From NCBI GenBank assembly GCA_944387225.1, contig CALXDY010000089.1, positions 1 to 32,654 of the forward strand: a stretch of DNA of 32,654 nucleotides, read 5' to 3'. The stretch's first letter is position 1. Each line of letters starts with the position of its first letter. The notes beneath the pieces were generated by a model, which did not search any database, was not told where the DNA came from, and worked only from the letters and a program-made list of their open reading frames with translations. The translations under genes were made by a program, and so were the position numbers. Below, piece by piece: positions 1-7,691 of the stretch. Source of the DNA: an uncultured Oscillospiraceae bacterium. Its GTDB lineage: Bacteria; Bacillota; Clostridia; Oscillospirales; Oscillospiraceae.

Positions 1-47
1 GCCTGTCACGCCGGAGGTCGAGGGTTCAAGTCCCTTCCGAGTCGCCA
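1..47 (+). tRNA. tRNA-Asp (GTC), 5' part cut off by window start
   Basis: The 3' part of a tRNA is visible: anticodon loop CTGTCAC with anticodon GTC, the 3' strand of the anticodon stem (GCCGG), the variable loop, a T arm containing TTCAAGT, and an acceptor strand ending in an encoded CCA at 45-47. The 5' acceptor strand and D arm lie before the window. It is the first of four closely spaced tRNA genes on the plus strand. Confidence 0.93.
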
Positions 48-50
48 TTT

Positions 51-126
<76 letters not shown>

Positions 127-130
127 AAGT

Positions 131-148
131 CCTGGCGTTCCCGCCAGG
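131..148 (+). other. Hairpin between tRNA-Phe and tRNA-Gly
   Basis: CCTGGCG and CGCCAGG form a 7-bp stem in the spacer between two tRNA genes. No T-run follows, so a precursor-processing hairpin is more likely than a terminator. Confidence 0.5.
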
Positions 149-154
149 CAATCT

Positions 155-230
155 GCGAGTGTAGCTCATCTGGTAGAGCGCCACCTTGCCAAGGTGGAGG
201 TAGCGAGTTCGAGCCTCGTCACTCGCTCCA
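155..230 (+). tRNA. tRNA-Gly (GCC)
   Basis: Complete 76-nt tRNA: acceptor GCGAGTG pairs with CACTCGC, D arm GCTCATCTGGTAGAGC, anticodon loop TTGCCAA (anticodon GCC), T arm with GTTCGAGCC, encoded CCA. Confidence 0.97.
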
Positions 231-231
231 T

Positions 232-259
232 TACGGAGCAAAGTTCACTTTGCTCCGTA
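232..259 (+). other. Perfect inverted repeat between tRNA-Gly and tRNA-Cys
   Basis: TACGGAGCAAAGT and its exact complement flank a 2-nt loop, giving a 13-bp stem followed by TTTAAC. The short T-run makes it at best a weak terminator. It may cause partial termination or mark a processing site inside the tRNA operon. Confidence 0.5.
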
Positions 260-267
260 TTTAACAA

Positions 268-342
268 GGTGCCATAGCCAAGTGGTAAGGCAGAGCTCTG
301 CAAAAGCTCCACTCCCCAGTTCAAATCTGGGTGGCACCTCCA
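268..342 (+). tRNA. tRNA-Cys (GCA)
   Basis: Complete 75-nt tRNA: acceptor GGTGCCA pairs with TGGCACC, anticodon loop CTGCAAA (anticodon GCA), T arm with GTTCAAATC, encoded CCA. It is the last tRNA of the cluster and its 3' end runs directly into the terminator stem. Confidence 0.96.
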
Positions 343-379
343 AAAAGAAACACCAGCCGACAGGCTGGTGTTTCTTTTT
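342..379 (+). terminator. Terminator of the tRNA cluster
   Basis: CACCAGCC (351-358) and GGCTGGTG (363-370) form an 8-bp GC stem, extended on both sides by AAAAAGAAA/TTTCTTTTT. It is a strong intrinsic terminator starting at the CCA of tRNA-Cys. Confidence 0.9.
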
Positions 380-380
380 G

Positions 381-540
381 GGTTCCGGCGGCCAAAGGCC
401 GCCTCCACCCTCAGTAGATTCAAATGCTCGGCGGAACTGAATTCCGCCTGCGCCGAGGTTTTGGCCTGCGGCCAAAACGCTCGTAGGTTGCAAAAGCGCC
501 GCCCCACCGTGTGGGGCCCCGTCACATCCTCAGCATCCCA
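381..540. repeat. GC-rich dispersed structured repeat, copy 1
   Basis: This stretch holds no credible gene. It consists of successive short inverted repeats: GGCGGCC/GGCCGCC (387-403), GGCGGAA/TTCCGCC (430-448), TTTTGGCC/GGCCAAAA (459-477) and GCCCCAC/GTGGGGC (501-517). The segment 427-452 matches 10689-10714 at 25 of 26 positions, and a GCCCCACC...GGGGCCCC module is also shared, so the two stretches belong to one family. Reading frames through it are artefacts of the hairpins. Outer boundaries are estimates. Confidence 0.7.
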
Positions 541-549
541 ACAAGACGC

Positions 550-588
550 AAACATGGCCACGCCGTCTGGCGCGGCCATGTTTCTTTT
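550..588 (+). terminator. Hairpin terminator upstream of the NUDIX gene
   Basis: AAACATGGCC (550-559) pairs with GGCCATGTTT (574-583), with an inner CGCC/GGCG extension, followed by CTTTTC. Repeat copy 1 is therefore bracketed by two terminator-like hairpins. Confidence 0.7.
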
Positions 589-616
589 CTCCTACAGGGA
601 CTTTCCACAGCATATA

Positions 617-625
617 TGCTATAAT
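617..625 (+). promoter_or_regulatory. Extended -10 promoter of the NUDIX gene
   Basis: TGCTATAAT is a perfect extended -10 element (TGnTATAAT). No good -35 hexamer is present 16-18 bp upstream, which the extended TG can compensate. The start codon lies about 50 nt downstream. Confidence 0.65.
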
Positions 626-676
626 GAAGCAAAAGCGGCTGCCGTCCCAGGTTCGGCCGCCATCAGGAGGTTGCGT

Positions 677-1336
677 ATGGACGCTGTGACTCAATATTTT
701 CAGCTGGCCGCCCAGCGGCCGGAGCTCTTCTCCCCTTCCCATCTCATCCCCATCTGCATGGATGAGCAGGCCATGCGGGACTATACCGCCCGCACCGGCC
801 GGGAGGTAGGGGTCGTATATGATAATACCCCCTACTACTGGGTGGTGGCCGATCTGTGCGTCCGTCCCGACGGGACGCTCTATCCCTACTGCCGGGTGAT
901 TTATCCCCACAAGGAGAGCAACGGAGTGGTGGTCATTCCCTGCCGGGAGGGCCGGTTCGGCCTGCTGTCCATATTCCGTCATCCCCCCCGCATGGAAAGC
1001 GGCGGGGAGTTCCCCCGGGGCTTCGGCGAGGATCTGACTCCGGCGGAAAACGGAGTCAAGGAGCTGTGGGAGGAGCTTGGGGTCCGGCTCTCTCCGGATG
1101 AGTTGGAGTTTTTAGGGGAAATCCAGACGGATACCGGCCTGAGCGCCGGAAAAGTCCAGGTGTTCTGCGCCCAGATCGGCCAGGAGGACATCCCCCCGGA
1201 TAACGGAGAGGGCATTCACGGTCTGCGTTGGGTCACCCCCCAGGAGCTGGCTCAGCAGATCGCCGACGGCACCATTACCGACGGGGTCACTCTGGGCGCT
1301 TATCTCCAGTATTTGTGCCGGAAGGGGCTGGCCTGA
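677..1336 (+). CDS. NUDIX family hydrolase
   Basis: A 219-aa protein expected to hydrolyse a nucleoside diphosphate linked to another moiety in the cytoplasm; the substrate cannot be named. The ATG at 677 follows AGGAGG by 5 nt; the frame stays open upstream to 368, but that part runs through repeat copy 1 and a terminator and is not credible. The Nudix box occupies about residues 115-136 and ends in KELWEELGV, which supplies the R/K-E-x-x-E-E-x-G core. The first box glutamate is displaced (sequence GEDLTPAENG), a slightly atypical loop. The preceding strand (FRHPPR...GGEFPRG) resembles ADP-ribose pyrophosphatase-type members. About 105 N-terminal residues precede the Nudix fold. The 3' end overlaps the convergent gene by 50 bp. 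Confidence 0.85.
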   Translation: MDAVTQYFQLAAQRPELFSPSHLIPICMDEQAMRDYTARTGREVGVVYDNTPYYWVVADLCVRPDGTLYPYCRVIYPHKESNGVVVIPCREGRFGLLSIFRHPPRMESGGEFPRGFGEDLTPAENGVKELWEELGVRLSPDELEFLGEIQTDTGLSAGKVQVFCAQIGQEDIPPDNGEGIHGLRWVTPQELAQQIADGTITDGVTLGAYLQYLCRKGLA

Positions 1337-2786
1337 CCATCTTCCTATCCCGCATCCACGCACGCAGCAGCGCTCCGCCGTCTCCAAGGGCCGCACCAAA
1401 TTGCCGGAAGCTGTCCCAAATATCCATGAGATGGAGCCATCCGGACACCTGGGAGCCCACGATGCCGAACACCAGGATATTCAGCAGAGGCAGAACGGCG
1501 GGATGAATATGGATCTGCTCCCCAAAAGAAAGAAATACTCCCTCCACTGCCTCCAGCGCCACGGACACCGCCAAAAACAGGGCAATGTATGCCCCGGCAC
1601 TGCGGATCTGGGTCAGCAAGCTGCCAACCACCCGCCTGCCCCAGGTTGTTCCCCGTGGAGGCGCGTACCGCACCACCCGCTCCGCCGCCGTCCAGTTGGG
1701 CATAGCCGCTTGGGCAGGGTGATCGGGCACCGCGGTGCTGTCCGGCTTCAGAAACTGGTGTATCCCCGTCTGTCCATCCTCCCAGTAGGAAGGCAGACGA
1801 AGCAAGAAGTCCGCCCAGAAGGGCTCCTCCTCCCGGACGCTGCCCACCGCACCCTGGATGCTGGCTGCCACGGTGTAGTTATAGCACAGATCCACCACGG
1901 CCTCAGCCATGGACAGTACCTCCCGGTCTTCCCCGGCCTCCGCAGCCCTTCTCAAGGCCCCGTGCCAGCTGCTCCGGTCGTTGATCCGCCCGTCTGCCTG
2001 GATCTCCGGCCAAAGGGCGCGGATTTTCTCCGCCCCCCGCCGCAGCAAAGGCAGCAGGGGGATTTTCTCCCCCGCGTCCTCCCCTCCGCACCGGTCAATC
2101 ACCCACGTTAAGTAGGTCTCCAGGGGCGGAAAGTCCCCCATATTGGCCGGATTGCTGGCCAGAGGCTCCCGGCTGAGGCGAAGAATCAGTTCCACGTAGG
2201 TTTTGGCGAATTCCATCCGCCACCGTTCCTCCCCCGCCCCCATTCCATCCAGAATGGACGGGTCGCTGTATTGCAGGGCGTACCGGATGGCGGACAGGGA
2301 AGCCTTATCGTTGGCCCGGAAGGGCAGCGCGGAAAACAGGAACTGCTCACCCCCGGCGCTGAGGCACCGCTCCACTCCGTTTTGCACATAATGGGAGGCC
2401 GTACGCACGATGCGCTGGGGTGCGTATTGGGGCAGGATGCCGTAATCCTTTACCACCTCCCGCTGAAACAGCTCCGGATAAGCTGCCCGGCAGTCCGCCA
2501 GCACTCGGCTCAGGGCCTCCCCGTCCACCGCTCTGCGGTAGCTGTTGGGAACAAACCGGGAGTACCGGATGGCGCCCTGGGCGAACAGGGAGACAATCGG
2601 TTGGTATGTGCGAGGAGTACGCACCGCCCACAGGAAGGCCTCTGAGTCGGTGAGCTGGTTGAAGGACAGCACCACCCGGTTCCCCTTCAGGGCAATCTCC
2701 CGGAACAACGCCTGCTGCCCCCGTAGGATCTCCTGTGGAGAATTTCGCACGGAATCCAGTTCAAACAGGTACACCAGTTCATCCAT
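1287..2786 (-). CDS. Conserved-looking hypothetical protein with C-terminal membrane anchor
   Basis: A 499-aa protein that I cannot assign to a named family. The ATG at 2786 is preceded by GAGGAGAG. An upstream in-frame ATG would place 23 extra residues over the pgcA terminator. The N-terminal 385 residues look soluble and begin MDELVYLFELDSVRNS; they are rich in Arg, Leu and Glu. Two hydrophobic segments at about 397-417 and 430-450 are followed by a short charged tail, suggesting a cytoplasmic domain tethered to the membrane. No catalytic motif is evident. Only 90 bp separate it from pgcA, and that gap is filled by a terminator, so it is probably expressed by readthrough. Its last 50 bp overlap the NUDIX gene on the opposite strand. 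Confidence 0.8.
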   Translation of the reverse strand: MDELVYLFELDSVRNSPQEILRGQQALFREIALKGNRVVLSFNQLTDSEAFLWAVRTPRTYQPIVSLFAQGAIRYSRFVPNSYRRAVDGEALSRVLADCRAAYPELFQREVVKDYGILPQYAPQRIVRTASHYVQNGVERCLSAGGEQFLFSALPFRANDKASLSAIRYALQYSDPSILDGMGAGEERWRMEFAKTYVELILRLSREPLASNPANMGDFPPLETYLTWVIDRCGGEDAGEKIPLLPLLRRGAEKIRALWPEIQADGRINDRSSWHGALRRAAEAGEDREVLSMAEAVVDLCYNYTVAASIQGAVGSVREEEPFWADFLLRLPSYWEDGQTGIHQFLKPDSTAVPDHPAQAAMPNWTAAERVVRYAPPRGTTWGRRVVGSLLTQIRSAGAYIALFLAVSVALEAVEGVFLSFGEQIHIHPAVLPLLNILVFGIVGSQVSGWLHLMDIWDSFRQFGAALGDGGALLRAWMRDRKMVRPAPSGTNTGDKRPE

Positions 2787-2814
2787 GGTTTCTCTCTCCT
2801 CTATCCTTCCCACC

Positions 2815-2865
2815 CATAAAAAACGGACGGGCGTCCACGGAGGCAACTGCTCCACGGACGCCCGT
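2815..2865 (-). terminator. Terminator of pgcA
   Basis: ACGGGCGTCC (2827-2836) pairs with GGACGCCCGT (2856-2865), with an inner GGAG/CTCC helix. Read on the minus strand the stem is followed by six T residues. Confidence 0.85.
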
Positions 2866-2875
2866 TTGTTCTCAT

Positions 2876-4603
2876 TTAACCTTTCAGCGTCTCCGCCCAG
2901 GCGGCATACTTGGCCACCTTGGCGTCGCAGTCCGCCTTGCTCTGGCCATTGGCCAGGATGTATACCTTGACCTTGGGCTCCGTGCCGGAGGGCCGGACAA
3001 TCAGGCTGGTGCCGTCGGCCATTTCATACCGCAGCACGTTGGAGCCGGTCAGCTCCATGGTGCTTCTGGCCCCATCGGCCACGTTCACCACACTGCCGTC
3101 CTGGTAGTCCTTCTGCTGCTTCACCGCCACCCCGGCGATCTCCACAGGGGGCTGGGCCCGCAGACCGGCCATCAGGTCAGCCATCTTCTTCAGGCCATCC
3201 AGGCCGGGCATCACCAGGTTCATGGTGCGCTCGCCGTAGTAGCCGTACTTCTCAAACAGCTTCTGCAGGGCGTCGTACAGGGTCATGCCCTGGCTGGCAT
3301 ACCAGGCAGCCATCTCCGTCAGCTCCACGCTGGCGGACACGGCGTCCTTGTCCCGGACGTAGTCGCCCAGCATGTAGCCGTAGCTCTCCTCGTAGGAGAA
3401 GATGACCTTCCCTTCCCCGGCGTTCTCCAGCTTATCCTTTTTCTCCGCCAGGAACTTAAAGCCGGTAAAGGTGTCGTAGCACTGCAGGCCGTTGACCTCG
3501 GCCACCTTCCGGGCCATCTCCGTGGTGACGATGGTCTTCAGCGCCACAGGATTCTTGGGCATCTTACCGGTACGGGTCTTGGCCCCAATGAGGTAGTCCA
3601 GCAGCAGCACGCCGGTCTGGTTGCCGGAGATGACCACAAAGTCGTCGTCCTTGGTACGCACCATGATGCCCACCCGGTCAGCATCGGGGTCGGAGCCCAG
3701 AATGAAGTCGGCGCCCTCCTTCTTGGCGATATCCACCGCCAGATAGAAGCCCTCGGGATTCTCCGGGTTGGGGGAGACCACAGTGGGGAAGTTGCCGTCC
3801 ACCACCATCTGCTCCGGCACGCAAATCACATTCTTCATGCCCAGGCGGCGCAGAGCTTCGGGAATCAGGCGGTAGCCCGTGCCGTGGAAGGGGGTATACA
3901 CCATTTTGAAGGTGTCGGCCATCTGCTCCACCACGGCCTTGTCGTTTACCTGCTCCATCACGTTGGCCAGGAACTTTTCATCGGTCTCCTGCCCCATAAT
4001 GGTAATCAGGCCCTGGGCCACAGCCTGGTCATAATCCATGGTCTTGACGCAGTCGAACACATCCAGTTCCTGCATCTTCTTGGCCACCTCGTCGGCGTGC
4101 TTGGGGGGCAGCTGAGCGCCGTCCTCCCAGTACACCTTATAGCCGTTGTACTCCTTGGGGTTGTGGCTGGCGGTGACGTTGATACCGGCGATGCAGCCGT
4201 ACTCCCGCACGGCAAAGGACAGCTCCGGAGTGGGACGCAGGGCCTCAAACAGGCGCACAGGGATGCCGTTGCCCGCCATGACGCAGGCCGCCTCCCGGGC
4301 GAAGATATCGGAGTTATTCCGGCAGTCGAAGCACACCGCAACCCCCCGCTTGGCCGCCTCCGGTCCCTCCTCCAGGATGACCTGGGCAAAGGCCTGGGTG
4401 GCGTGGCGGATCACATGGACGTTCATCCGGTACAGGCCCACGCCCATGGTCCCGCGAAGACCGGCTGTTCCAAACGCCAGCTGATCAAAAAAGCGGGATT
4501 CAATTTCCTTTTCATCCCCCTGAATCGCCTGAAGCTCCGCCTTCTCCTCCTGGGTCAAAGCCGAGCTGGACAGCCATCTCTCATAATTCTCCCGATAGGT
4601 CAT
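2876..4603 (-). CDS. pgcA: Phosphoglucomutase (alpha-D-phosphohexomutase family)
   Basis: A 575-aa cytosolic enzyme that interconverts glucose 1-phosphate and glucose 6-phosphate, feeding UDP-glucose, glycogen and envelope polysaccharide synthesis. All four signature loops are present: the phosphoserine loop TASHNP (Ser146), the metal loop DPDADR (Asp305/307/309), the sugar-binding loop SYEESYGY (about 403-410) and the C-terminal phosphate loop RPSGTEPK. Length fits the Bacillus PgcA type. The ATG at 4603 has AGGAGG upstream. Some relatives also use mannose or glucosamine phosphates, so exact specificity is inferred. It has its own promoter at 4659-4687. Confidence 0.95.
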   Translation of the reverse strand: MTYRENYERWLSSSALTQEEKAELQAIQGDEKEIESRFFDQLAFGTAGLRGTMGVGLYRMNVHVIRHATQAFAQVILEEGPEAAKRGVAVCFDCRNNSDIFAREAACVMAGNGIPVRLFEALRPTPELSFAVREYGCIAGINVTASHNPKEYNGYKVYWEDGAQLPPKHADEVAKKMQELDVFDCVKTMDYDQAVAQGLITIMGQETDEKFLANVMEQVNDKAVVEQMADTFKMVYTPFHGTGYRLIPEALRRLGMKNVICVPEQMVVDGNFPTVVSPNPENPEGFYLAVDIAKKEGADFILGSDPDADRVGIMVRTKDDDFVVISGNQTGVLLLDYLIGAKTRTGKMPKNPVALKTIVTTEMARKVAEVNGLQCYDTFTGFKFLAEKKDKLENAGEGKVIFSYEESYGYMLGDYVRDKDAVSASVELTEMAAWYASQGMTLYDALQKLFEKYGYYGERTMNLVMPGLDGLKKMADLMAGLRAQPPVEIAGVAVKQQKDYQDGSVVNVADGARSTMELTGSNVLRYEMADGTSLIVRPSGTEPKVKVYILANGQSKADCDAKVAKYAAWAETLKG

Positions 4604-4630
4604 TTCTACTACCTCCTGCGAATGGTTAAA

Positions 4631-4695
4631 AAATCCACTGGAATTGTGCTTTGCGGTAAGTATACCACAGTATGCACAGATTTTCCAGTGGATTT
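4631..4695 (-). promoter_or_regulatory. rlmH terminator hairpin with the pgcA promoter in its loop
   Basis: A perfect 13-bp inverted repeat (4631-4643 and 4683-4695) encloses 39 bp. Read from rlmH it forms a hairpin followed by a T-run, so it can act as a long-loop terminator. Inside, TATACT (minus-strand view of 4659-4664) lies 17 bp from TGGAAA (4682-4687), a plausible -10/-35 pair for pgcA. The -35 overlaps the upstream arm. Confidence 0.55.
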
Positions 4696-4729
4696 CGTCT
4701 GTCGTCCTGTTAAATTTCCAAATCGTTCC

Positions 4730-5212
4730 TCATTTATGATAGCTGGAGCCCTCGTTGATTTTAAACCCACGATAAATCTGCTCCAGCAGCATGACCCGAG
4801 CCAGATGGTGGGGAAAGGTCATGGGGGACATGGACAGCTTTTCCCACGCCTGGGCCTTGATCGAGGGGTGGAGACCGTAGGAGCCCCCAATGAGGAACAC
4901 CAGATGCTTCTCCGCGCTGTGCTCCCACTGGGCCATCATTTGGGCCAGCTCCTGGCTGGACCGTTCCCTTCCCTCCACGCACAGGGCCACCAGGCTGGCA
5001 CTGGGGGGCAGCTTGGCCCGGATCGCCTCCGCCTCCCGGGCCAGGGCCTGCTCAATCTGGCCCAGGGTCGGGTTTTGGGGCAGCTTCACCTCCGCCAGCT
5101 CCGTCACCGTCAGCTTGCAGTAAGCGGACAGCCGCTTGGTGTATTCCGCCGCGGCCTCCACGTAAAATTTTTCCTTCATCTTGCCCACACAGATGATATG
5201 TACCTTCAGCAC
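4730..5212 (-). CDS. rlmH: 23S rRNA (pseudouridine(1915)-N3)-methyltransferase RlmH
   Basis: A 160-aa SPOUT-class methyltransferase that modifies pseudouridine 1915 in helix 69 of 23S rRNA on assembled 70S ribosomes. The SAM-binding knot signatures LIGGSYGL and FPHHLARVMLLEQIYR are present, and the protein ends in the family-typical YHK. The start is taken as GTG at 5212 (first residues MLKVHIICVG), with GGGAGG upstream; length then matches the usual 159 aa. It overlaps the end of walJ by 7 bp, implying translational coupling. Linkage of walJ and rlmH is familiar in Firmicutes, though walRK is not here. Confidence 0.95.
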   Translation of the reverse strand: MLKVHIICVGKMKEKFYVEAAAEYTKRLSAYCKLTVTELAEVKLPQNPTLGQIEQALAREAEAIRAKLPPSASLVALCVEGRERSSQELAQMMAQWEHSAEKHLVFLIGGSYGLHPSIKAQAWEKLSMSPMTFPHHLARVMLLEQIYRGFKINEGSSYHK

Positions 5213-6045
5213 AGCGCCGCCTCCCGTTCCCCGGCCAGGGACTGAGGCTCCCGGCTCCGGCTGAGGCAGAACAGCGGTCCGCACTCCTTCCGGGGCGCCA
5301 CTATCAGCGCCACATCTCCCTCCGGGTCAATTCCGGCGGCAGACAGACGGCGGGCCACCACCTCCCTGGCTCTGGCCGGGGTATTGTTTTCAGAGGACAG
5401 GTGGGCCAGAATCACCGTGCGGGCCCCGGCCCGGGCGGCCAGCAGAGCCAGCTCCGCCCCCGTCTCGTTGGACAGGTGTCCCCGATCCCCCAGCACCCGC
5501 TGTTTTAGGCTGTAGGGATAGGGCCCGTCCCGCAGCCAGTCCTCGTCATGGTTGGCCTCACACACCAACAGGTCGCACCGGCAGGCCGCCTGCTTCACCT
5601 CCGGGGTCAGGTAGCCCAAGTCGGTGGCCAGCACCACCCGGCACCCGTCCCCAAAAATGGAATAGCCTACGCTGCACGCAGCATCATGGGAAGTAGGAAA
5701 TGCCTCCCCCCGCAGCGCTCCAATCTGGAAGCTTTCCCCCGGCTTCACCGCCCGGCACCGCTCCCCCAGGCTGGGGATGCGGGCGCAGATGGCCCGGATG
5801 GTGGGCTCTGTGGCGTACACAGGGAAATCCAGCTGCTTTGCCAGGGTCGTCAGCCCGGAGATGTGGTCGCTGTGCTCATGGGTGATCAGCACCCCCGCTA
5901 GCTCTCCCGGATCGGTACCCAGCTGCCGCAGGGCGGTGGTGATTCGCCGGGCAGAAATCCCCGCGTCCAGCAGCACAGCGGTGCCGCCGCTGCGTACCAG
6001 GGAGGCATTCCCCCCCGATCCGCTGGCTAATGTACAAAAATCCAT
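5206..6045 (-). CDS. walJ: MBL-fold metallohydrolase, WalJ/YycJ type
   Basis: A 279-aa metallo-beta-lactamase-fold protein. The metal-binding motif HEHSDH lies at residues 56-61, and the N-terminus (DFCTLASGSGGNASLV) matches the YycJ/WalJ group, for which a DNA exonuclease role has been proposed. Start ATG 6045 follows AAGGTGAT; a start five codons upstream is possible but lacks a good ribosome binding site. The protein has no signal peptide and should be cytosolic. It is followed by rlmH with a 7-bp overlap and preceded by the murA terminator. The precise physiological role is less certain than the fold. Confidence 0.9.
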   Translation of the reverse strand: MDFCTLASGSGGNASLVRSGGTAVLLDAGISARRITTALRQLGTDPGELAGVLITHEHSDHISGLTTLAKQLDFPVYATEPTIRAICARIPSLGERCRAVKPGESFQIGALRGEAFPTSHDAACSVGYSIFGDGCRVVLATDLGYLTPEVKQAACRCDLLVCEANHDEDWLRDGPYPYSLKQRVLGDRGHLSNETGAELALLAARAGARTVILAHLSSENNTPARAREVVARRLSAAGIDPEGDVALIVAPRKECGPLFCLSRSREPQSLAGEREAALC

Positions 6046-6100
6046 ACCATCACCTTGCATCCCATGAATGTCCCGTTTTCTACCGAACTGCCCCTTCAGG

Positions 6101-6141
6101 GCAAAAGAACGGCCTGAGCCGCCTCTTACGCCGCTCAGGCC
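6101..6141 (-). terminator. Terminator of murA
   Basis: GGCCTGAGC (6111-6119) pairs with GCTCAGGCC (6133-6141). On the minus strand the stem is followed by GTTCTTTTGC. It separates murA from walJ. Confidence 0.8.
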
Positions 6142-6154
6142 TGTTAAGCCGTTT

Positions 6155-7447
6155 TCAGCCCACCTGAGTCTGGGTGTCGTTGTCCGGCGTGGTAATGCAG
6201 CGGATATCCGCCCCCACGCCTGCCAGCTTGCCCACCAGGTCCTCATAGCCCCGCTCAATATGATGGATGCCGTCCACCTCGGTCACGCCCCGGGCTGCCA
6301 GACCGGCAATCACCATGGCGGCTCCGGCACGCAGGTCGCAGGCGTGGACGGGAGCGCCGGTGAGATAGGGCACGCCCTCAATCACCGCCACCTTGCCGTC
6401 CACCTGGATGTGGGCGCCCATGCGGCGGAACTCGTCTACATAGCGATACCGGCTGTCAAAAACCCCCTCGGTCAGCACGCTGGTGCCTGTGGCCAGGCAC
6501 AGAGCGGCGGCAATCTGGGGCTGCATATCCGTAGGGAAACCAGGATAGGGCATGGTCTTTACATTGGTGCGGCCGATGGGACCGGTGCGGCGGACCCGCA
6601 CTGCGTCGTCCAGCTCCTCTACCGCCACCCCCATCTCCAGCAGCTTGGCGGTGATGCAGTCCAGGTGCTTGGGGATCACATTCTGAATCAAGACATCGCC
6701 CCCGGCGGCAACCACGGCGGCCATATAGGTGCCCGCCTCGATCTGGTCGGGAATGATAGAGTACGTGCCGCCCCGCAGGCGCTTGACCCCACGGATCTTG
6801 ATCACGTCGGTGCCCGCGCCCATGATATTGGCCCCCATGGAATTGAGGAAGTTGGCCAGGTCCACAATGTGGGGCTCCTTGGCGGCATTTTCAATCACGG
6901 TCATTCCGCTGGCCAGTGCGGCGGCCAGCATGATATTCATGGTAGCGCCCACGGACACCATATCCAGATACACCGAGCCGCCGGCCACCCGGCCCTCAGG
7001 CACCCGGGCACAGATCAGCCCGCTGTGTACGTCCACCTGGGCCCCCATGGCCACAAAGCCCTTCACATGCTGGTCGATGGGTCGCCCACCCAGGTCGCAG
7101 CCTCCGGGCAGAGGCACCTCAGCCCAGCCGAAGCGGCCCAGCAGGGCGCCCACCAGGTAATAGCTGGCCCGGATCTTTCTGGCCAGTTCATAAGGTACCT
7201 GGCGGTTGCGGATATGAGAGCAGTCAATGTCCACCGTGCTGCGGTTGACGGTGCGCACCTCGGCACCCAGCTCCTGCAGCATCTGCAGCAGCAGAGAAAC
7301 GTCGCTAATCTGAGGAATATTCTCGATCCGACACACGCCGTCCACCAGAAGGGCGGCGGGAATAATGGCAACGGCGGCGTTTTTCGCCCCGCTGATGGTA
7401 ATGGTTCCATGGAGCGGCTTCCCGCCCATAATCTCGTACTTGGTCAA
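6155..7447 (-). CDS. murA: UDP-N-acetylglucosamine 1-carboxyvinyltransferase
   Basis: A 430-aa enzyme that transfers enolpyruvate from PEP to UDP-GlcNAc, the first committed step of peptidoglycan precursor synthesis in the cytoplasm. Lys22-Asn23 (SGAKN) and the catalytic Cys117 (PLPGGCDLG) are in place; since the Cys is present, the enzyme should be sensitive to fosfomycin. I place the start at a TTG (7447), because AGAGGGTG stands at the right distance upstream and homologues begin at this point; frames starting further upstream have no ribosome binding site. It has its own promoter at 7565-7593 and a terminator at 6101-6141. Confidence 0.95.
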   Translation of the reverse strand: MTKYEIMGGKPLHGTITISGAKNAAVAIIPAALLVDGVCRIENIPQISDVSLLLQMLQELGAEVRTVNRSTVDIDCSHIRNRQVPYELARKIRASYYLVGALLGRFGWAEVPLPGGCDLGGRPIDQHVKGFVAMGAQVDVHSGLICARVPEGRVAGGSVYLDMVSVGATMNIMLAAALASGMTVIENAAKEPHIVDLANFLNSMGANIMGAGTDVIKIRGVKRLRGGTYSIIPDQIEAGTYMAAVVAAGGDVLIQNVIPKHLDCITAKLLEMGVAVEELDDAVRVRRTGPIGRTNVKTMPYPGFPTDMQPQIAAALCLATGTSVLTEGVFDSRYRYVDEFRRMGAHIQVDGKVAVIEGVPYLTGAPVHACDLRAGAAMVIAGLAARGVTEVDGIHHIERGYEDLVGKLAGVGADIRCITTPDNDTQTQVG

Positions 7448-7564
7448 ACAACAGCACCCTCTCGACGGTATTTTGGGGTAACATATACACATGGCCCGAA
7501 GGCCAGTTCTGATTCATCACAACAGCGCCCCACAGAAGAGAAAGGGCACTATAAAACGTGTACC

Positions 7565-7593
7565 ATTATACCACCAGTATGCCCATATGGCAA
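7565..7593 (-). promoter_or_regulatory. Promoter of murA
   Basis: On the minus strand TTGCCA (7588-7593) and TATAAT (7565-7570) are separated by exactly 17 bp. The predicted leader to the TTG start is about 110 nt. The rest of the 244-bp gap to hemW shows nothing else I can support. Confidence 0.85.
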
Positions 7594-7691
7594 CGAATTT
7601 TGCACAGTAGACATAAGATTGTACAAAAGAGCGGAAGCCTCCCTTTTTCGCCCCGGCCCTTCCGTCAATTCATCCCGTCTTTTCCGTTTCC

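Noticed and set aside
368..676. N-terminal extension of the NUDIX protein
   Set aside because: The extension would translate through a tRNA-cluster terminator and the dispersed repeat. AGGAGG and ATG at 677 give a normal start.
2735..5245. 836-codon open frame on the plus strand
   Set aside because: It runs antisense across pgcA and rlmH, both with full catalytic motifs on the minus strand. Its His/Gly/Leu-rich translation is typical of the antisense shadow of GC-rich genes.
7305..7520. Short open frame in the murA leader as a leader peptide
   Set aside because: It overlaps the murA coding start in another frame, has no ribosome binding site and shows no regulatory codon run.
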